A stretch of DNA of 64,000 bases from JAPPOI01 sp028818055 (GCA_965267405.1 OZ253954.1:2976001-3040000), one strand, 5' to 3'. Shown: positions 1-8,461, counted from the first letter of the stretch. Program-made: numbers and translations. The notes: a model not told the origin generated them from the sequence alone.

Positions 1-1
1 A

Positions 2-1453
2 GGAGACAAGGTTCCTGTTGATGGACGTGTAATTGACGGCAGGTCATCCATCGATGAAAGCATGATCACGGGCGAACCGATACCTGTAGAAAAAGTTGCG
101 GGTGAGACCGTCACTGGTGCCACCATCAACGGCACCGGTTCGCTGGTTATCGAGGCAACCCGCGTCGGCGCAGACACGATGCTGAGCCAGATTGTTGAGA
201 TGGTGTCCAACGCGCAGCGCTCGCGGGCGCCTATTCAGAAATATGCCGACCGGGTTGCGGGATTCTTCGTGCCTGCTGTCATTGCCATTGCAGTCCTCGC
301 CTTCATCGGTTGGGCAATCTGGGGTCCCGATCCGGCATTATCCTATGCGTTGATATCGGCGGTGGCGGTTCTCATCATTGCCTGCCCCTGTGCTCTTGGT
401 CTCGCCACACCAATGTCGATTATGACCGCCACTGGGCGTGGAGCGCAGGCAGGTGTTCTGATCAAAAATGCCGAAGCGCTGGAGCGGTTTGAAAAGGTCG
501 ATACCCTGATTGTCGACAAGACCGGAACGCTGACCATGGGCAAACCTCGCCTAACAGCCGTATTGCCCGAGAAAGGTTACGACGAGGCTGACGTGCTGCG
601 CCTCGCAGCAACGCTTGAAAAAGGCTCGGAGCATCCGCTTGCCGAGGCGATTGTTGAAGGCGCGGAGCAACGCAGCGTCCCGATAGGAGACGCCAGCGAT
701 TTCGAAGCTGTGACCGGCAAGGGCGTGAAGGGGACAGTTGATGGAAAAACTGTCGCGTTGGGCAACCGCAAGCTCGTGGAAGATCTGGGGCTGGAGGCGG
801 GTCATCTTGTTGACGCAGCCAACGCTCGTCGTGACGAGGGCGAGACAGTCATGTTCGTTGTTGTCGACGGTGCCGTCGCCGGTCTTGTCTGCGTCTCGGA
901 CCCCGTAAAGGAAACCACACCCGCGGCGCTTAAGGCCCTGCACGAGTTGGGCTTCCGCATCATTATGGCAACCGGCGATAATGAGCGCACCGCCAAGGCG
1001 GTTGCAGCGCGGTTGGGCATCGACGAGATTCGCGCCGATGTCCTGCCGGAGGACAAGGCGGCAATCATCAAGCAACTGCAAGCCAAAGGTGCAAAGGTTG
1101 CCATGGCAGGCGACGGGGTGAACGACGCGCCTGCGCTGGCTCAGGCCGACGTCGGCATCGCCATGGGCACTGGCGCCGACGTTGCAATTGAAAGCGCCGG
1201 GATCACTCTGGTCAAAGGCAACCTTGATGGCATCGTCCGGGCCCGCAGACTGGCGCGAGCCACCATGCGCAACATCCGGCAGAACCTGTTCTTCGCGCTA
1301 ATCTACAACGCCAGCGGCGTGCCGGTGGCCGCGGGCCTTCTGTTCCCATTCTTTGGTATCTTGATCAGCCCGATGTTTGCTGCCTTCGCAATGAGCGCTT
1401 CATCGATCTCGGTCGTACTCAACTCGCTGCGGCTACGCGGCGCCAAGATTTGA
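2..1453 (+). CDS. copA: Copper-exporting P1B-type ATPase, 3' part
   Basis: This is the C-terminal 483 residues of a heavy-metal P-type ATPase; the start lies left of the window and the frame is open from base 2. In order it shows the actuator-domain end (GDKVPVDG, then TGEP), the intramembrane CPC motif (CPCALG, visible residues about 128-133), the phosphorylation motif DKTGTLT (about 171), the SEHPLAEAI histidine-proline motif and the GDGVNDAP hinge. The YN pair in the seventh helix (FFALIYNASG) and MSASS in the eighth are the marks of Cu(I)-specific P1B-1 pumps. It would export Cu(I) from cytoplasm to periplasm. It heads, or sits inside, the long plus-strand run that follows. Confidence 0.95.
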   Translation, partial: GDKVPVDGRVIDGRSSIDESMITGEPIPVEKVAGETVTGATINGTGSLVIEATRVGADTMLSQIVEMVSNAQRSRAPIQKYADRVAGFFVPAVIAIAVLAFIGWAIWGPDPALSYALISAVAVLIIACPCALGLATPMSIMTATGRGAQAGVLIKNAEALERFEKVDTLIVDKTGTLTMGKPRLTAVLPEKGYDEADVLRLAATLEKGSEHPLAEAIVEGAEQRSVPIGDASDFEAVTGKGVKGTVDGKTVALGNRKLVEDLGLEAGHLVDAANARRDEGETVMFVVVDGAVAGLVCVSDPVKETTPAALKALHELGFRIIMATGDNERTAKAVAARLGIDEIRADVLPEDKAAIIKQLQAKGAKVAMAGDGVNDAPALAQADVGIAMGTGADVAIESAGITLVKGNLDGIVRARRLARATMRNIRQNLFFALIYNASGVPVAAGLLFPFFGILISPMFAAFAMSASSISVVLNSLRLRGAKI

Positions 1454-1470
1454 AAAGGATTTTCGAGGCC

Positions 1471-1728
1471 ATGCAACGCAACATCGATCATGAAAACACC
1501 AAGGCGATCCGAGAGGGCTCGCAGTCGTCGTCCTGGAAATCCCGAACCGGGATCATTCTGATTGTAGCAATGGTTATTGCCGGACTTTTGGTTGGCTACG
1601 AGCATCGGGTCCACATCCTATCAAGTGAATTGCTACTTTGGCTTCCACTGTTGGTTTGTGTTGGCATGCACTTCTTCATGCATGGCGGACATGGCGGGCA
1701 TGGATCAGGTGGAGGTGACAAGCCATGA
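1471..1728 (+). CDS. DUF2933 small membrane protein
   Basis: An 85-residue protein with a polar N-terminus, two adjacent hydrophobic helices (IILIVAMVIAGLLVGY and ELLLWLPLLVCVGMHFF) and a Met/His/Gly-rich tail (HFFMHGGHGGHGSGGG) that could bind metal. This layout is that of DUF2933 proteins, which often lie beside copper ATPases. I chose the ATG at 1471; a TTG at 1450 in the same frame would overlap the ATPase stop as TTGA and add seven residues. The stop overlaps the next start by ATGA. The molecular function is unknown; a metal-related membrane role is inferred from the tail and the neighbours. Confidence 0.8.
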   Translation: MQRNIDHENTKAIREGSQSSSWKSRTGIILIVAMVIAGLLVGYEHRVHILSSELLLWLPLLVCVGMHFFMHGGHGGHGSGGGDKP

Positions 1729-2408
1729 CAGAAACCTTCCCTTCCTATGGGCTATGGCTGCTTGTCCTGGTCAATTCTACGGTCTTTATCTTTTTTGCTC
1801 TCAGTTTCTTCAAGCCGCGGACATCGCGTGACTGGCGCAGCTTCGGCGCTCTAAGCGCCTTTATCGTCGCCCTTTTTGTCGAGATGTATGGGTTTCCATT
1901 GACGATCTTCTTTCTGTCGGGGTGGCTACAAACCAACTGGCCCGGGATCGATTGGTTTGCGCATGATAGCGGTCACTTGCTGGAAGTGTTCTTCGGTTGG
2001 CGCTCAAACCCCCATTTCGGACCGTTTCATGTATTCAGCTACGTTTTGATCGGGGGTGGACTATGGCTGATGTCAGTCGCGTGGCGCCACCTCTGGAGCG
2101 CGCAACGGCACGGACGTCTGGCGGTTACCGGACCCTACGCACGCATCCGTCATCCTCAATATGTCGGTTTTGTTCTGATCATGGCCGGATTCTTGTTGCA
2201 ATGGCCGACAATACTCACGCTTGCAATGTTTCCGGTGCTCGTCTGGATGTACGCGCGGCTCGCCAAGAGCGAAGAAGCCGACAATCACGCGAGATACGGC
2301 CAAGAGTGGGCGCGCTACGCAAGCCAAATCCCCGCATTCGTTCCTCGGCTGCACGCGCCCGATGCTGCACTGAACAACACGGGTCAAGGAGGCGCTCGTG
2401 GATCATAG
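1725..2408 (+). CDS. ICMT/PEMT-like integral membrane methyltransferase
   Basis: A 227-residue polytopic membrane protein whose C-terminal half carries the isoprenylcysteine carboxyl methyltransferase/phospholipid methyltransferase signature: GPYARIRHPQYVGFVL (about residues 136-151), followed by a hydrophobic pair and EEADNHARYGQEWARYASQIP. RHPxY and the downstream acidic E..L..RYG element bind S-adenosylmethionine in this superfamily. The substrate cannot be read from sequence. Bacterial members of this kind are common in heavy-metal clusters. Its start overlaps the DUF2933 stop (ATGA), so the two are translationally coupled. Confidence 0.85.
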   Translation: MTETFPSYGLWLLVLVNSTVFIFFALSFFKPRTSRDWRSFGALSAFIVALFVEMYGFPLTIFFLSGWLQTNWPGIDWFAHDSGHLLEVFFGWRSNPHFGPFHVFSYVLIGGGLWLMSVAWRHLWSAQRHGRLAVTGPYARIRHPQYVGFVLIMAGFLLQWPTILTLAMFPVLVWMYARLAKSEEADNHARYGQEWARYASQIPAFVPRLHAPDAALNNTGQGGARGS

Positions 2409-2571
2409 CGGAATACCAAAGTGTTCGGATGACTCAACTAACCGTTCCGGCGAGGCGGTATCGGCCACCAGCGCGGCGACCGACATGTGGTTGTACGGCG
2501 CCTTAACCGTGAGCGGCACATCAGTTGTTGTTTTGGTGGTTTCCTTGACCCTTGGGAGTGTTTTGAAATGA
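2398..2571 (+). CDS. 57-residue single-helix membrane protein, unrecognised
   Basis: A short reading frame fitted exactly between two neighbours. It starts with GTG at 2398, 11 bases inside the methyltransferase end, behind a strong ribosome site (AAGGAGG at 2386-2392, spacing about 5), and its TGA at 2569-2571 overlaps the next ATG by four bases. The product has a polar N-terminus (DHSGIPKCSDDSTNRS, one Cys and one His) and one C-terminal transmembrane helix (SVVVLVVSLTLGSVL). The ribosome site and both overlaps are the evidence that it is real. No family is recognised. It may be a subunit or regulator for a membrane neighbour. Confidence 0.65.
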   Translation: MDHSGIPKCSDDSTNRSGEAVSATSAATDMWLYGALTVSGTSVVVLVVSLTLGSVLK

Positions 2572-3134
2572 CAGCACGATTGCTGATATTCGCAACTGCC
2601 CTGACCAGCTTGGGAGCGTCGACAAGCGCCCACGAATTCACTGCAGGACTGCACGTGGCTGGGCCCGGCTCGGAGACCCGAATGGCGGAGATTGTTGCCG
2701 GGTTCCTATTAGCGGCGGACGAGCGCGATGGGCATGAAGGCGAAACCTCTGATGGGCATCTTGGCGGGGTTGATGTGCAAATCCTCTTGTTGCCGCGTGG
2801 CACGGGGGCGGGCATCTCAGGCCTTTTTGGACATCCCGCAGAAACACCCGATGTGGTCATCCGCTTCGGTGCGAACGCCGCTCTGGTCGTGGATATCGCA
2901 CCCGGAACGCCCGTCGTCGAAATCGGAAAACTTCCACCTGATCAGGATTGGAGGCAAAGCGAATTTGCCGCGCGTTATCAAGCAACGTATGGCACTCCGC
3001 CAACGCGAGACGCTGCACAGGGCTACAACGAAGCCCGCCGGCTTGACATGGCGATACGACCCCTCGACGGGCTTTCGCCAGCATCGGCATTTCATTCGGC
3101 AATCGCTTCCACCAAGGGAGGTTTGAAATGGTGA
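2568..3134 (+). CDS. Exported protein resembling a shortened type I periplasmic binding protein
   Basis: A 188-residue protein starting at ATG 2568, chosen because it follows GGGAG and overlaps the preceding stop; longer in-frame starts lie inside the previous gene. It has a signal peptide (MTARLLIFATALTSLGASTSA, cut near residue 21) and an acidic/His-rich loop (DERDGHEGETSDGHLGG). The N-terminal half (AEIVAGFLLAADE, then GVDVQILLLP) and the C-terminal FAARYQATYGTPPTRDAAQGYNEA look like the first and last pieces of a branched-chain amino-acid binding protein, which normally has about 370 residues, so the middle is missing. The fold assignment is inference. Confidence 0.65.
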   Translation: MTARLLIFATALTSLGASTSAHEFTAGLHVAGPGSETRMAEIVAGFLLAADERDGHEGETSDGHLGGVDVQILLLPRGTGAGISGLFGHPAETPDVVIRFGANAALVVDIAPGTPVVEIGKLPPDQDWRQSEFAARYQATYGTPPTRDAAQGYNEARRLDMAIRPLDGLSPASAFHSAIASTKGGLKW

Positions 3135-3853
3135 GGTCCACTACAGTTAGACGGCATCTGGTTGTCATTTTGATCGCAGCGGGGGTGACCTATGCTTTTT
3201 TGGCATCGCGGGCCGAATGGTCTGAAATGCATCGATACAACAGGGCTTTCGGTGATGTGTCGCTTATTCTGGTGTCACTCGCCATGGTTCTTGGACCACT
3301 GATGCGCGTGACGAGTTGGAGGTGGGTCCGCACGCTTTTGCCTTACCGGCGCGAATTTGGCATCTACGCGGTTGTTGCAGCGTTGATCCACACGATTATC
3401 ATCTTAGTAGGTTGGGTTGAACTGGACCTTTGGCGCCTATTCGGCTTCGAATTTCACCCAAACCTTCAGCGATACGTGATGCTTCAGCATGGGTTTGCGT
3501 TGGCAAACGCCGTTGGAATCGTGGCCCTGGTCTATGGAATAGTTCTGGCCTTGACGTCGAATGACTTTAGTCAGCGCCTGCTTGGGCAAAGCGTCTGGAA
3601 ATTTTTGCAGCAAGGCGCATACATTCTGTGGTGGCTTGCGGTTCTCCACACCGCCTATTTCCTGTTCGTTCATTTTCTCGATTTCCACCGACAGATACCT
3701 GAACCGAATTGGGCGCAGTGGCCGTTCATAGGCCTGATACTCGCCGTTATGGCGTTGCAGCTTTTTGCAACGCTGGGTACATGGCGCCGTCAGCGCGCGC
3801 GTGCCGATGGCCGAGTGGCGGACCAAGGTCAAAGCGGGAAACGACGCCAATGA
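3128..3853 (+). CDS. Ferric-reductase-like heme transmembrane protein
   Basis: A 241-residue membrane protein with about six helices and the pattern of the ferric reductase-like transmembrane domain (relatives: MsrQ, cytochrome b561-type). Candidate heme ligands are histidines in helices: IYAVVAALIHTIIIL, RYVMLQHGFALANAVG and WWLAVLHTAYFLFVHF. No flavin or NAD domain follows, so it could act only as a membrane heme electron carrier. It overlaps the preceding gene by seven bases and the next by ATGA. With the cytochrome c and Rieske proteins at the end of this run it could form part of a redox chain; that link is inference. Confidence 0.8.
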   Translation: MVRSTTVRRHLVVILIAAGVTYAFLASRAEWSEMHRYNRAFGDVSLILVSLAMVLGPLMRVTSWRWVRTLLPYRREFGIYAVVAALIHTIIILVGWVELDLWRLFGFEFHPNLQRYVMLQHGFALANAVGIVALVYGIVLALTSNDFSQRLLGQSVWKFLQQGAYILWWLAVLHTAYFLFVHFLDFHRQIPEPNWAQWPFIGLILAVMALQLFATLGTWRRQRARADGRVADQGQSGKRRQ

Positions 3854-4032
3854 CCGATTACACCCACATGACGAAACATCGAGCTGGCGAAGGATTTGTC
3901 AGCCTGACTAACGCGATGGACATCGCTCCCGCGGCAGTGATCGAGACTGGCAAGTTTTGCACCACTGCAGAAAGCGCCTTGTTCAATTCTCTTGAGCAAA
4001 ATTTCCGTCGATTGCGGAGAGCGAAGATATGA
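3850..4032 (+). CDS. 60-residue hypothetical protein
   Basis: A small soluble protein starting at ATG 3850 that overlaps the preceding stop (ATGA) and whose own stop overlaps the next start (ATGA at 4029-4032). It has no signal peptide or helix long enough to cross a membrane, one cysteine (GKFCTTAE) and a basic C-terminus (NFRRLRRAKI). The double stop/start coupling supports it. No family is recognised. A longer in-frame start exists at 3709 but would run deep inside the upstream gene and has no ribosome site. Confidence 0.6.
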   Translation: MTDYTHMTKHRAGEGFVSLTNAMDIAPAAVIETGKFCTTAESALFNSLEQNFRRLRRAKI

Positions 4033-5129
4033 CACGGCATGTCTGGCTTCTTGGCGGTACTGGAAAAGTCGGCGACCACGCGGCCCGCTTGCTGGTGGCT
4101 GAAGGGTTGGAAGTGACGACCGTATCGAGACGCTCTGCCAATCCTGGCAGGTCCTACCGGCATATCAGCCTAGATCTTGCGACGCCCGAGACCGCATTGC
4201 CCGTTCAGGTAGGCGACATCGCTGTCAATTTAACCGAGGCGACTTCGACGGAACACATACTCTCGATCCTTCAGCACGGCGCTGCATTTCTCGAAACCTC
4301 GGCGACAGCCGAATACGTCTTGCCAAAACGCGAAGCCGTTCGCGTGGCCAACCTCCCGGGCACGCTTGTCGACTGCGTCGGAGTTGCCCCAGGTCTGACC
4401 AATCTGATGGCCCATGAGATGCGTCGCGCACACCCCAACCTGCGGCATTTGCACATCGGAGGGGAGCTGGGCCTCGGCGAACACGCGGGCGCAGCAGCGA
4501 CGCGGTGGTTTTTGGCCAGTCTCGGTGCGGCCACAACCGCGAAGATCGACGCTGATTGGCAAAAGGTGCCAACCGGTTTCCTGTCCCAAAAGTTTCCTTT
4601 CCAGAAGGGACGCTCTTCGCGTCTCGCTGTCGGATTTCCTTTTGTCGAACAGGCGTTGCTGGCTCAAGAGTTCGGGAACGATGTAGAAAGCGTCCTGACA
4701 TACCTCGCATTCTCGCCACCGTGGGTGACACGCCTGCTTTGGACGGCCTTGCGCCTTGGAATGGGGCCACTGGCTAGCCGCAAGGCAGACGGTCTGACTC
4801 GTTTGCTGCTGCGTGTTCCCCAAATCGGAGAGACCAGTACCCGCGTCGTAGTGACGGGGAAAGACGACGACGGCCATAGTGCATGGCTCAGGCTGGAAAC
4901 CGGCGAGCAGAGCCGTGCAACCGCCGCTATCGTCGTTGCAACGACATTGGCATTTGATCCGGCGCGGCCAATGTCGATTTCCAGTATTGCGGACTGGCTG
5001 TCGTTGGACGACGCGGTCGCGGTCCTAAAGCAAACGCATGCCCAGACTCGCATGACCCGGTCGAACGAAGTGGAGCGTGATGCAGTAACTGCCAAATCTG
5101 GCCAGAACACGAAAGAAGCAACTCTTTGA
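4029..5129 (+). CDS. Saccharopine dehydrogenase-like NAD(P)-binding protein
   Basis: A 366-residue protein that begins with a Rossmann fingerprint (VWLLGGTGKVGDHAARLL, residues about 5-22) and a second strand ending VSRRSANPG, as in the saccharopine dehydrogenase NADP-binding family. The NxTEATSTEHI stretch and VDCVGVAPGLTNLMAHEM fit that fold. Family members reduce or oxidise very different substrates, so lysine metabolism should not be assumed. It lies between a 60-residue protein and an APC permease, both overlapping by four bases. The substrate may be an amino-acid or lipid derivative carried by the neighbouring permease; this is inference. Confidence 0.8.
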   Translation: MTRHVWLLGGTGKVGDHAARLLVAEGLEVTTVSRRSANPGRSYRHISLDLATPETALPVQVGDIAVNLTEATSTEHILSILQHGAAFLETSATAEYVLPKREAVRVANLPGTLVDCVGVAPGLTNLMAHEMRRAHPNLRHLHIGGELGLGEHAGAAATRWFLASLGAATTAKIDADWQKVPTGFLSQKFPFQKGRSSRLAVGFPFVEQALLAQEFGNDVESVLTYLAFSPPWVTRLLWTALRLGMGPLASRKADGLTRLLLRVPQIGETSTRVVVTGKDDDGHSAWLRLETGEQSRATAAIVVATTLAFDPARPMSISSIADWLSLDDAVAVLKQTHAQTRMTRSNEVERDAVTAKSGQNTKEATL

Positions 5130-6454
5130 AACAACATCAGGACCACAAAGAGGACAGAGAAACTATCAGCCTGACCAGCGCGGTGGCCATGGGCACCGGG
5201 GTTATGATCGGAGCGGGTATTTTTGCGCTGACTGGTCAAATCGCCGGGCTTGCGGGGCCATGGTTCCCTTTGAGCTTCATTGCCGGTGCCATCGTTACGG
5301 CATTCAGCGCCTATACCTATATTGCCATGTCCAATCGTTGGCCATCATCCGGCGGCATCGCGATGATCCTAACCAAGGCTTATGGGCCTGGCGCCGTCGC
5401 TGCGGCGGCGTCGTTGTTGATGGCTTTGTCAATGGTGATCAACGAAAGTCTGGTGGCGCGAACATTTGCCACTTATGCGCTCAGACCCTTCGACATCGAA
5501 GGCGGGCCGCTGGTCCCAATCATTGCAGTCGGGCTCATTATCTTTGCATACTTGGTGAACGTGTCTGGCAACAGATCCGTTGGGCTTCTGTCGGTCCTGA
5601 TGTCTGGCCTCAAGATTGGGGGGATTGCACTTTTCGGAATTGCGGCGATTTGGGCGAGCCGCGGCCTGGAATTGGCGTCCGCGCCTTCGGAAGAATTTGC
5701 ACCGCTTGGCTTTGTTGCGTCTGTTGCGTTGTCAATTCTCGCGTTCAAAGGTTTCACAACGATCACAAATTCGGGTGGAGAGATCACTGACCCACACCGG
5801 AATGTCGGTCGCACAATTATGATTTCAATTGTGATTTGCGCGGTCACGTATTTGCTCGTTGCCGTGGCGATCGGGTCGAGCCTGACCTCTGATCAAATCT
5901 CGTCGGCACGCGATTACGCGTTGGCCGAAGCCGCCGAGCCAGTTTTGGGCCGCATCGGATTTTACTTGACGGTCGCACTGGCGATGATTGCCACCGCTTC
6001 GGGGCTGATTGCCAGTGTTTTTGCCGTCTCACGCATGCTGACAATGCTAACTGATATGAAGATGATCCCACATAGCCATTTTGGGATGTCCGGAACAATC
6101 CGATCGCACATACTTGTCTACACGGTTGTCATCGCCGGGACGCTTGCGGTGCTGTTCGACCTTTCGCGCATCGCGTCGTTGGGCGCGTTCTTCTACTTGA
6201 TAATGGACATGGCAGTGCACTGGGGAGTTTGGAGCCGCCTAAGAAATGAGATCGGCGCACGCGGTTGGATTCTGCTTACGGCCCTTGCACTCGACGGGTT
6301 GGTACTTGTCGCCTTCACCGGGCTCAAACTGCAATCCGACCCGATGATCGTCGTCTATGCCGCCGTCGGTATCGTCGCGGTGTTTCTCTACGAACGATAT
6401 TTTCTTGAGTCTTGGGTTGAAGAACAGCCAGGGGGGCCACAAGGCGCAATGTAA
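5126..6454 (+). CDS. APC-superfamily amino-acid permease
   Basis: A 442-residue transporter with about 12 helices. The first helix carries the APC signature GTGVMIGAGIFALTG (residues about 21-35), and SILAFKGFTTITNSGGEI is the conserved sixth-helix region. It starts with TTG at 5126, overlapping the previous stop as TTGA; the next ATG (5188) would cut into the first helix. Substrate unknown, probably an amino acid or a related amine. Its stop shares its last base with the start of the next gene (6454). Coupling to a dehydrogenase and an ATC-hydrolase-like enzyme suggests import followed by conversion. Confidence 0.85.
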   Translation: MKQHQDHKEDRETISLTSAVAMGTGVMIGAGIFALTGQIAGLAGPWFPLSFIAGAIVTAFSAYTYIAMSNRWPSSGGIAMILTKAYGPGAVAAAASLLMALSMVINESLVARTFATYALRPFDIEGGPLVPIIAVGLIIFAYLVNVSGNRSVGLLSVLMSGLKIGGIALFGIAAIWASRGLELASAPSEEFAPLGFVASVALSILAFKGFTTITNSGGEITDPHRNVGRTIMISIVICAVTYLLVAVAIGSSLTSDQISSARDYALAEAAEPVLGRIGFYLTVALAMIATASGLIASVFAVSRMLTMLTDMKMIPHSHFGMSGTIRSHILVYTVVIAGTLAVLFDLSRIASLGAFFYLIMDMAVHWGVWSRLRNEIGARGWILLTALALDGLVLVAFTGLKLQSDPMIVVYAAVGIVAVFLYERYFLESWVEEQPGGPQGAM

Positions 6455-7446
6455 TGCTCTGGCGCACGACACACAGCCACTATTTCAACCTCGCGATTTT
6501 TGGGGTTCTGGGGTGGCTTGTGGCCTGGGTTTCAGAGACGCCTTACTTATGGCCAGTCTGGACCGCTGCGCTTTTTGCAGCGGCAATCGTGCTCAAGATC
6601 ATTTGGTTGGCAAGCAATGTCTGCCGCCGAAAAGGGCCTGTAGATACACTCGTTTGGCGGGTGACAAGAGCTTGCATCCTGATGACGCTGTCGCCTGCCT
6701 TGGCGCGAGTCTTGGACGCGCGAGAGATCAGCGATGCAACGGGCCATCATCGTCATCTTCCTGTTGAGATCGGGCGGATTGTCGATGCAGTCGAACCTAT
6801 GGCGGTACGCCTACGCTGGACCGCATCCCTGCAAGATTTACCAAGTTTTGGGAACCGGCTGATGGTGGAATTGGCCATATTTACGACCGCGGCGTATCGG
6901 GTGCTTCTTGATGCGGGCTTTTCGGTAGAAAACGCGCGAAGCGTGGTGTCCGATACCGGTTGGATCGTCTATTCCGCCATGTTGCGTCTAACTTCCTTGC
7001 CGTTCCGTTGGACCAGTCGCGATCCGGCTAAGCGTTTACGCCGGACCATTCAAACGTTGCTGCGGTTTCCATTCGACGCGTCAGGTGCGCCTGGCTACGC
7101 GGTTAAAACGCGCCCCACCGAAAAAGGGATCGAAACGCATTTCACCCATTGCCCGCCACAATCCTTCGTACGGAGCCTGATCGTCCACGACGACAGAGGC
7201 GATCTTGAAGCTTTCAAGCATAGTTGGTGCCGGTATGACTGGCCCGGGGCGGACCTGATCGCGGACGATGGAAGGCGCGGTCACTATTGGCGACCACACA
7301 CGCTGTCTCATGGCGACAGCGTTTGCGACATGTGCTGGCGCGGAACCGCAGTAGGTTTGCTGACTCAATCTCAAGACCATCTTCATGACAAGGAGAGCAC
7401 TGCAGAGATTTTGGAAACCACTGATGGAGGTCAACATGACGTATGA
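6454..7446 (+). CDS. L-2-amino-thiazoline-4-carboxylic acid hydrolase-like protein
   Basis: A 330-residue protein with one or two N-terminal membrane helices (FNLAIFGVLGWLVAWV and LWPVWTAALFAAAIVLKII) followed by an ATC-hydrolase-like domain: VELAIFTTAAYRVLLDAG in the middle and HGDSVCDMCWRG near residues 280-292, matching the family's GD-x-x-CxF/W ending. ATC hydrolase opens a thiazoline ring to N-carbamoyl-cysteine in cysteine biosynthesis from ATC. Most family members are uncharacterised, and the membrane anchor here is additional. It lies directly after the APC permease. I am confident of the family and not of the reaction. Confidence 0.7.
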   Translation: MLWRTTHSHYFNLAIFGVLGWLVAWVSETPYLWPVWTAALFAAAIVLKIIWLASNVCRRKGPVDTLVWRVTRACILMTLSPALARVLDAREISDATGHHRHLPVEIGRIVDAVEPMAVRLRWTASLQDLPSFGNRLMVELAIFTTAAYRVLLDAGFSVENARSVVSDTGWIVYSAMLRLTSLPFRWTSRDPAKRLRRTIQTLLRFPFDASGAPGYAVKTRPTEKGIETHFTHCPPQSFVRSLIVHDDRGDLEAFKHSWCRYDWPGADLIADDGRRGHYWRPHTLSHGDSVCDMCWRGTAVGLLTQSQDHLHDKESTAEILETTDGGQHDV

Positions 7447-7900
7447 CATTGAAACGCAAAGTCGGCTGGCTCCGCTGACTCACAGTCGCGCAACCTTCGT
7501 TCTTGGTTTGGCGATTCTGATGACGGCCGCAGCAGAAATTTTCTATCTTATCGTCTGGGGTACTTGGTTGTTTCCAGAGGGAAGTTGGCTGGGCAAGCTG
7601 GTGTGGACCCTCACATGCGGCATCGCCATGGGTGCAGTAATGGGCGCCGTGACACTGCTTTTGGCTGAACCGCGACGGGGACAGCCGGCAGCTTTCTGGA
7701 TTGCCGCCGCATCAGTCGCTGTTGTCGGTAGCTATTGCGCTTGGCTCTGTAGCCGGATCGACGCCCAGTTCGATTATTTCGGCGGTTCGGAGCACAGCAT
7801 CCATTTTATCACCTCTGGTGTTCTTCCCGCGCTCGCCGGAGGCGTCCTCTTTGGCTGGCTTCTTTATCTGAGGCCGGAGTCAAAACTGAACCAAAACTGA
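7436..7900 (+). CDS. Four-helix membrane protein, unrecognised
   Basis: A 154-residue protein with four hydrophobic segments (ATFVLGLAILMTAAAEIFYLIVW, GIAMGAVMGAVTLLLA, FWIAAASVAVVGSYCAWLC, VLPALAGGVLFGWLLYL). The start at ATG 7436 follows GGAGG at 7426-7430; an ATG at 7424 in frame contains part of that ribosome site. It overlaps the ATC-hydrolase-like gene by 11 bases. No family is recognised. It is followed after 13 bases by a cytochrome c gene, so a membrane anchoring or electron-transfer role is possible but not shown. Confidence 0.7.
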   Translation: MTYDIETQSRLAPLTHSRATFVLGLAILMTAAAEIFYLIVWGTWLFPEGSWLGKLVWTLTCGIAMGAVMGAVTLLLAEPRRGQPAAFWIAAASVAVVGSYCAWLCSRIDAQFDYFGGSEHSIHFITSGVLPALAGGVLFGWLLYLRPESKLNQN

Positions 7901-7913
7901 AGGAGTAAAATCG

Positions 7914-8408
7914 ATGAAACGGATCACGATTAGCTTGGGACTTCTTATGGCCTTCGCCACAACTCCGGCAATTGGCGAAGATGGGAGCTCTCATGGCATG
8001 CAGCAGATGATGTCGCCGGGACTTATGCTGCCGAACATGGATTCAAGACGGGGCAGGGCGCTCTTTGCCGAAAAGGGGTGCGTTGTATGCCATTCGGTCA
8101 ATGACGTTGGCGGCGAAGACGCGCCAATGCTGGATGCCGAATTCATGGATGAGGTCATGAACCCATTCGAATTTGCCGCACGTATGTGGCGTGGTGCTGG
8201 GGCAATGGTCGCATTGCAGGAAGACGAAATGGGCGGCCAGATTGATCTGACCGGGCAGGAGTTGGCCGACATCATCGCCTTTGTGCATGACGAAAAAGAA
8301 CAGATGATTTTCTCCGAAGCCGATATTCCGGAAGAGATTGAAGAGATGATGCATCACGAGGGTGAAGAAGATCACCACGAGGCTGGAGAAGAAGACGATC
8401 ATGGCTGA
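7914..8408 (+). CDS. Monoheme c-type cytochrome with acidic/His-rich tail
   Basis: A 164-residue exported protein: signal peptide MKRITISLGLLMAFATTPAIG, a heme c site CVVCH at about residues 56-60, and class I cytochrome ending LADIIAFVHDE. A possible distal ligand is Met in MWRGAGAMVAL. The last 40 residues are almost only Glu, Asp and His (MMHHEGEEDHHEAGEEDDHG), a likely copper or other metal-binding extension. Ribosome site AAGGAG precedes the ATG. Its neighbours are a membrane protein and an orphan Rieske protein, so it may pass electrons to or from the latter. Confidence 0.85.
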   Translation: MKRITISLGLLMAFATTPAIGEDGSSHGMQQMMSPGLMLPNMDSRRGRALFAEKGCVVCHSVNDVGGEDAPMLDAEFMDEVMNPFEFAARMWRGAGAMVALQEDEMGGQIDLTGQELADIIAFVHDEKEQMIFSEADIPEEIEEMMHHEGEEDHHEAGEEDDHG

Positions 8409-8461
8409 TGGACTTTGACCTGTGAGCCTATCTGCATGGGTATCAAAAGGAGGCCTGGAAA

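Noticed and set aside
551..1081. 176-residue reading frame opposite the copper ATPase
   Set aside because: It lies fully antisense to a clear P-type ATPase, has no ribosome site and no recognisable domain; a shadow of the codon use of the real gene.
2487..2567. Upstream extension of the exported protein that starts at 2568
   Set aside because: It would bury the signal peptide and lacks a ribosome site; the short helix protein uses this stretch in another frame with better signals.
4225..4877. Two long minus-strand frames opposite the saccharopine dehydrogenase-like gene
   Set aside because: Antisense to a gene with a strong Rossmann motif; the translations are rich in Arg, Ser and Cys without any fold pattern.
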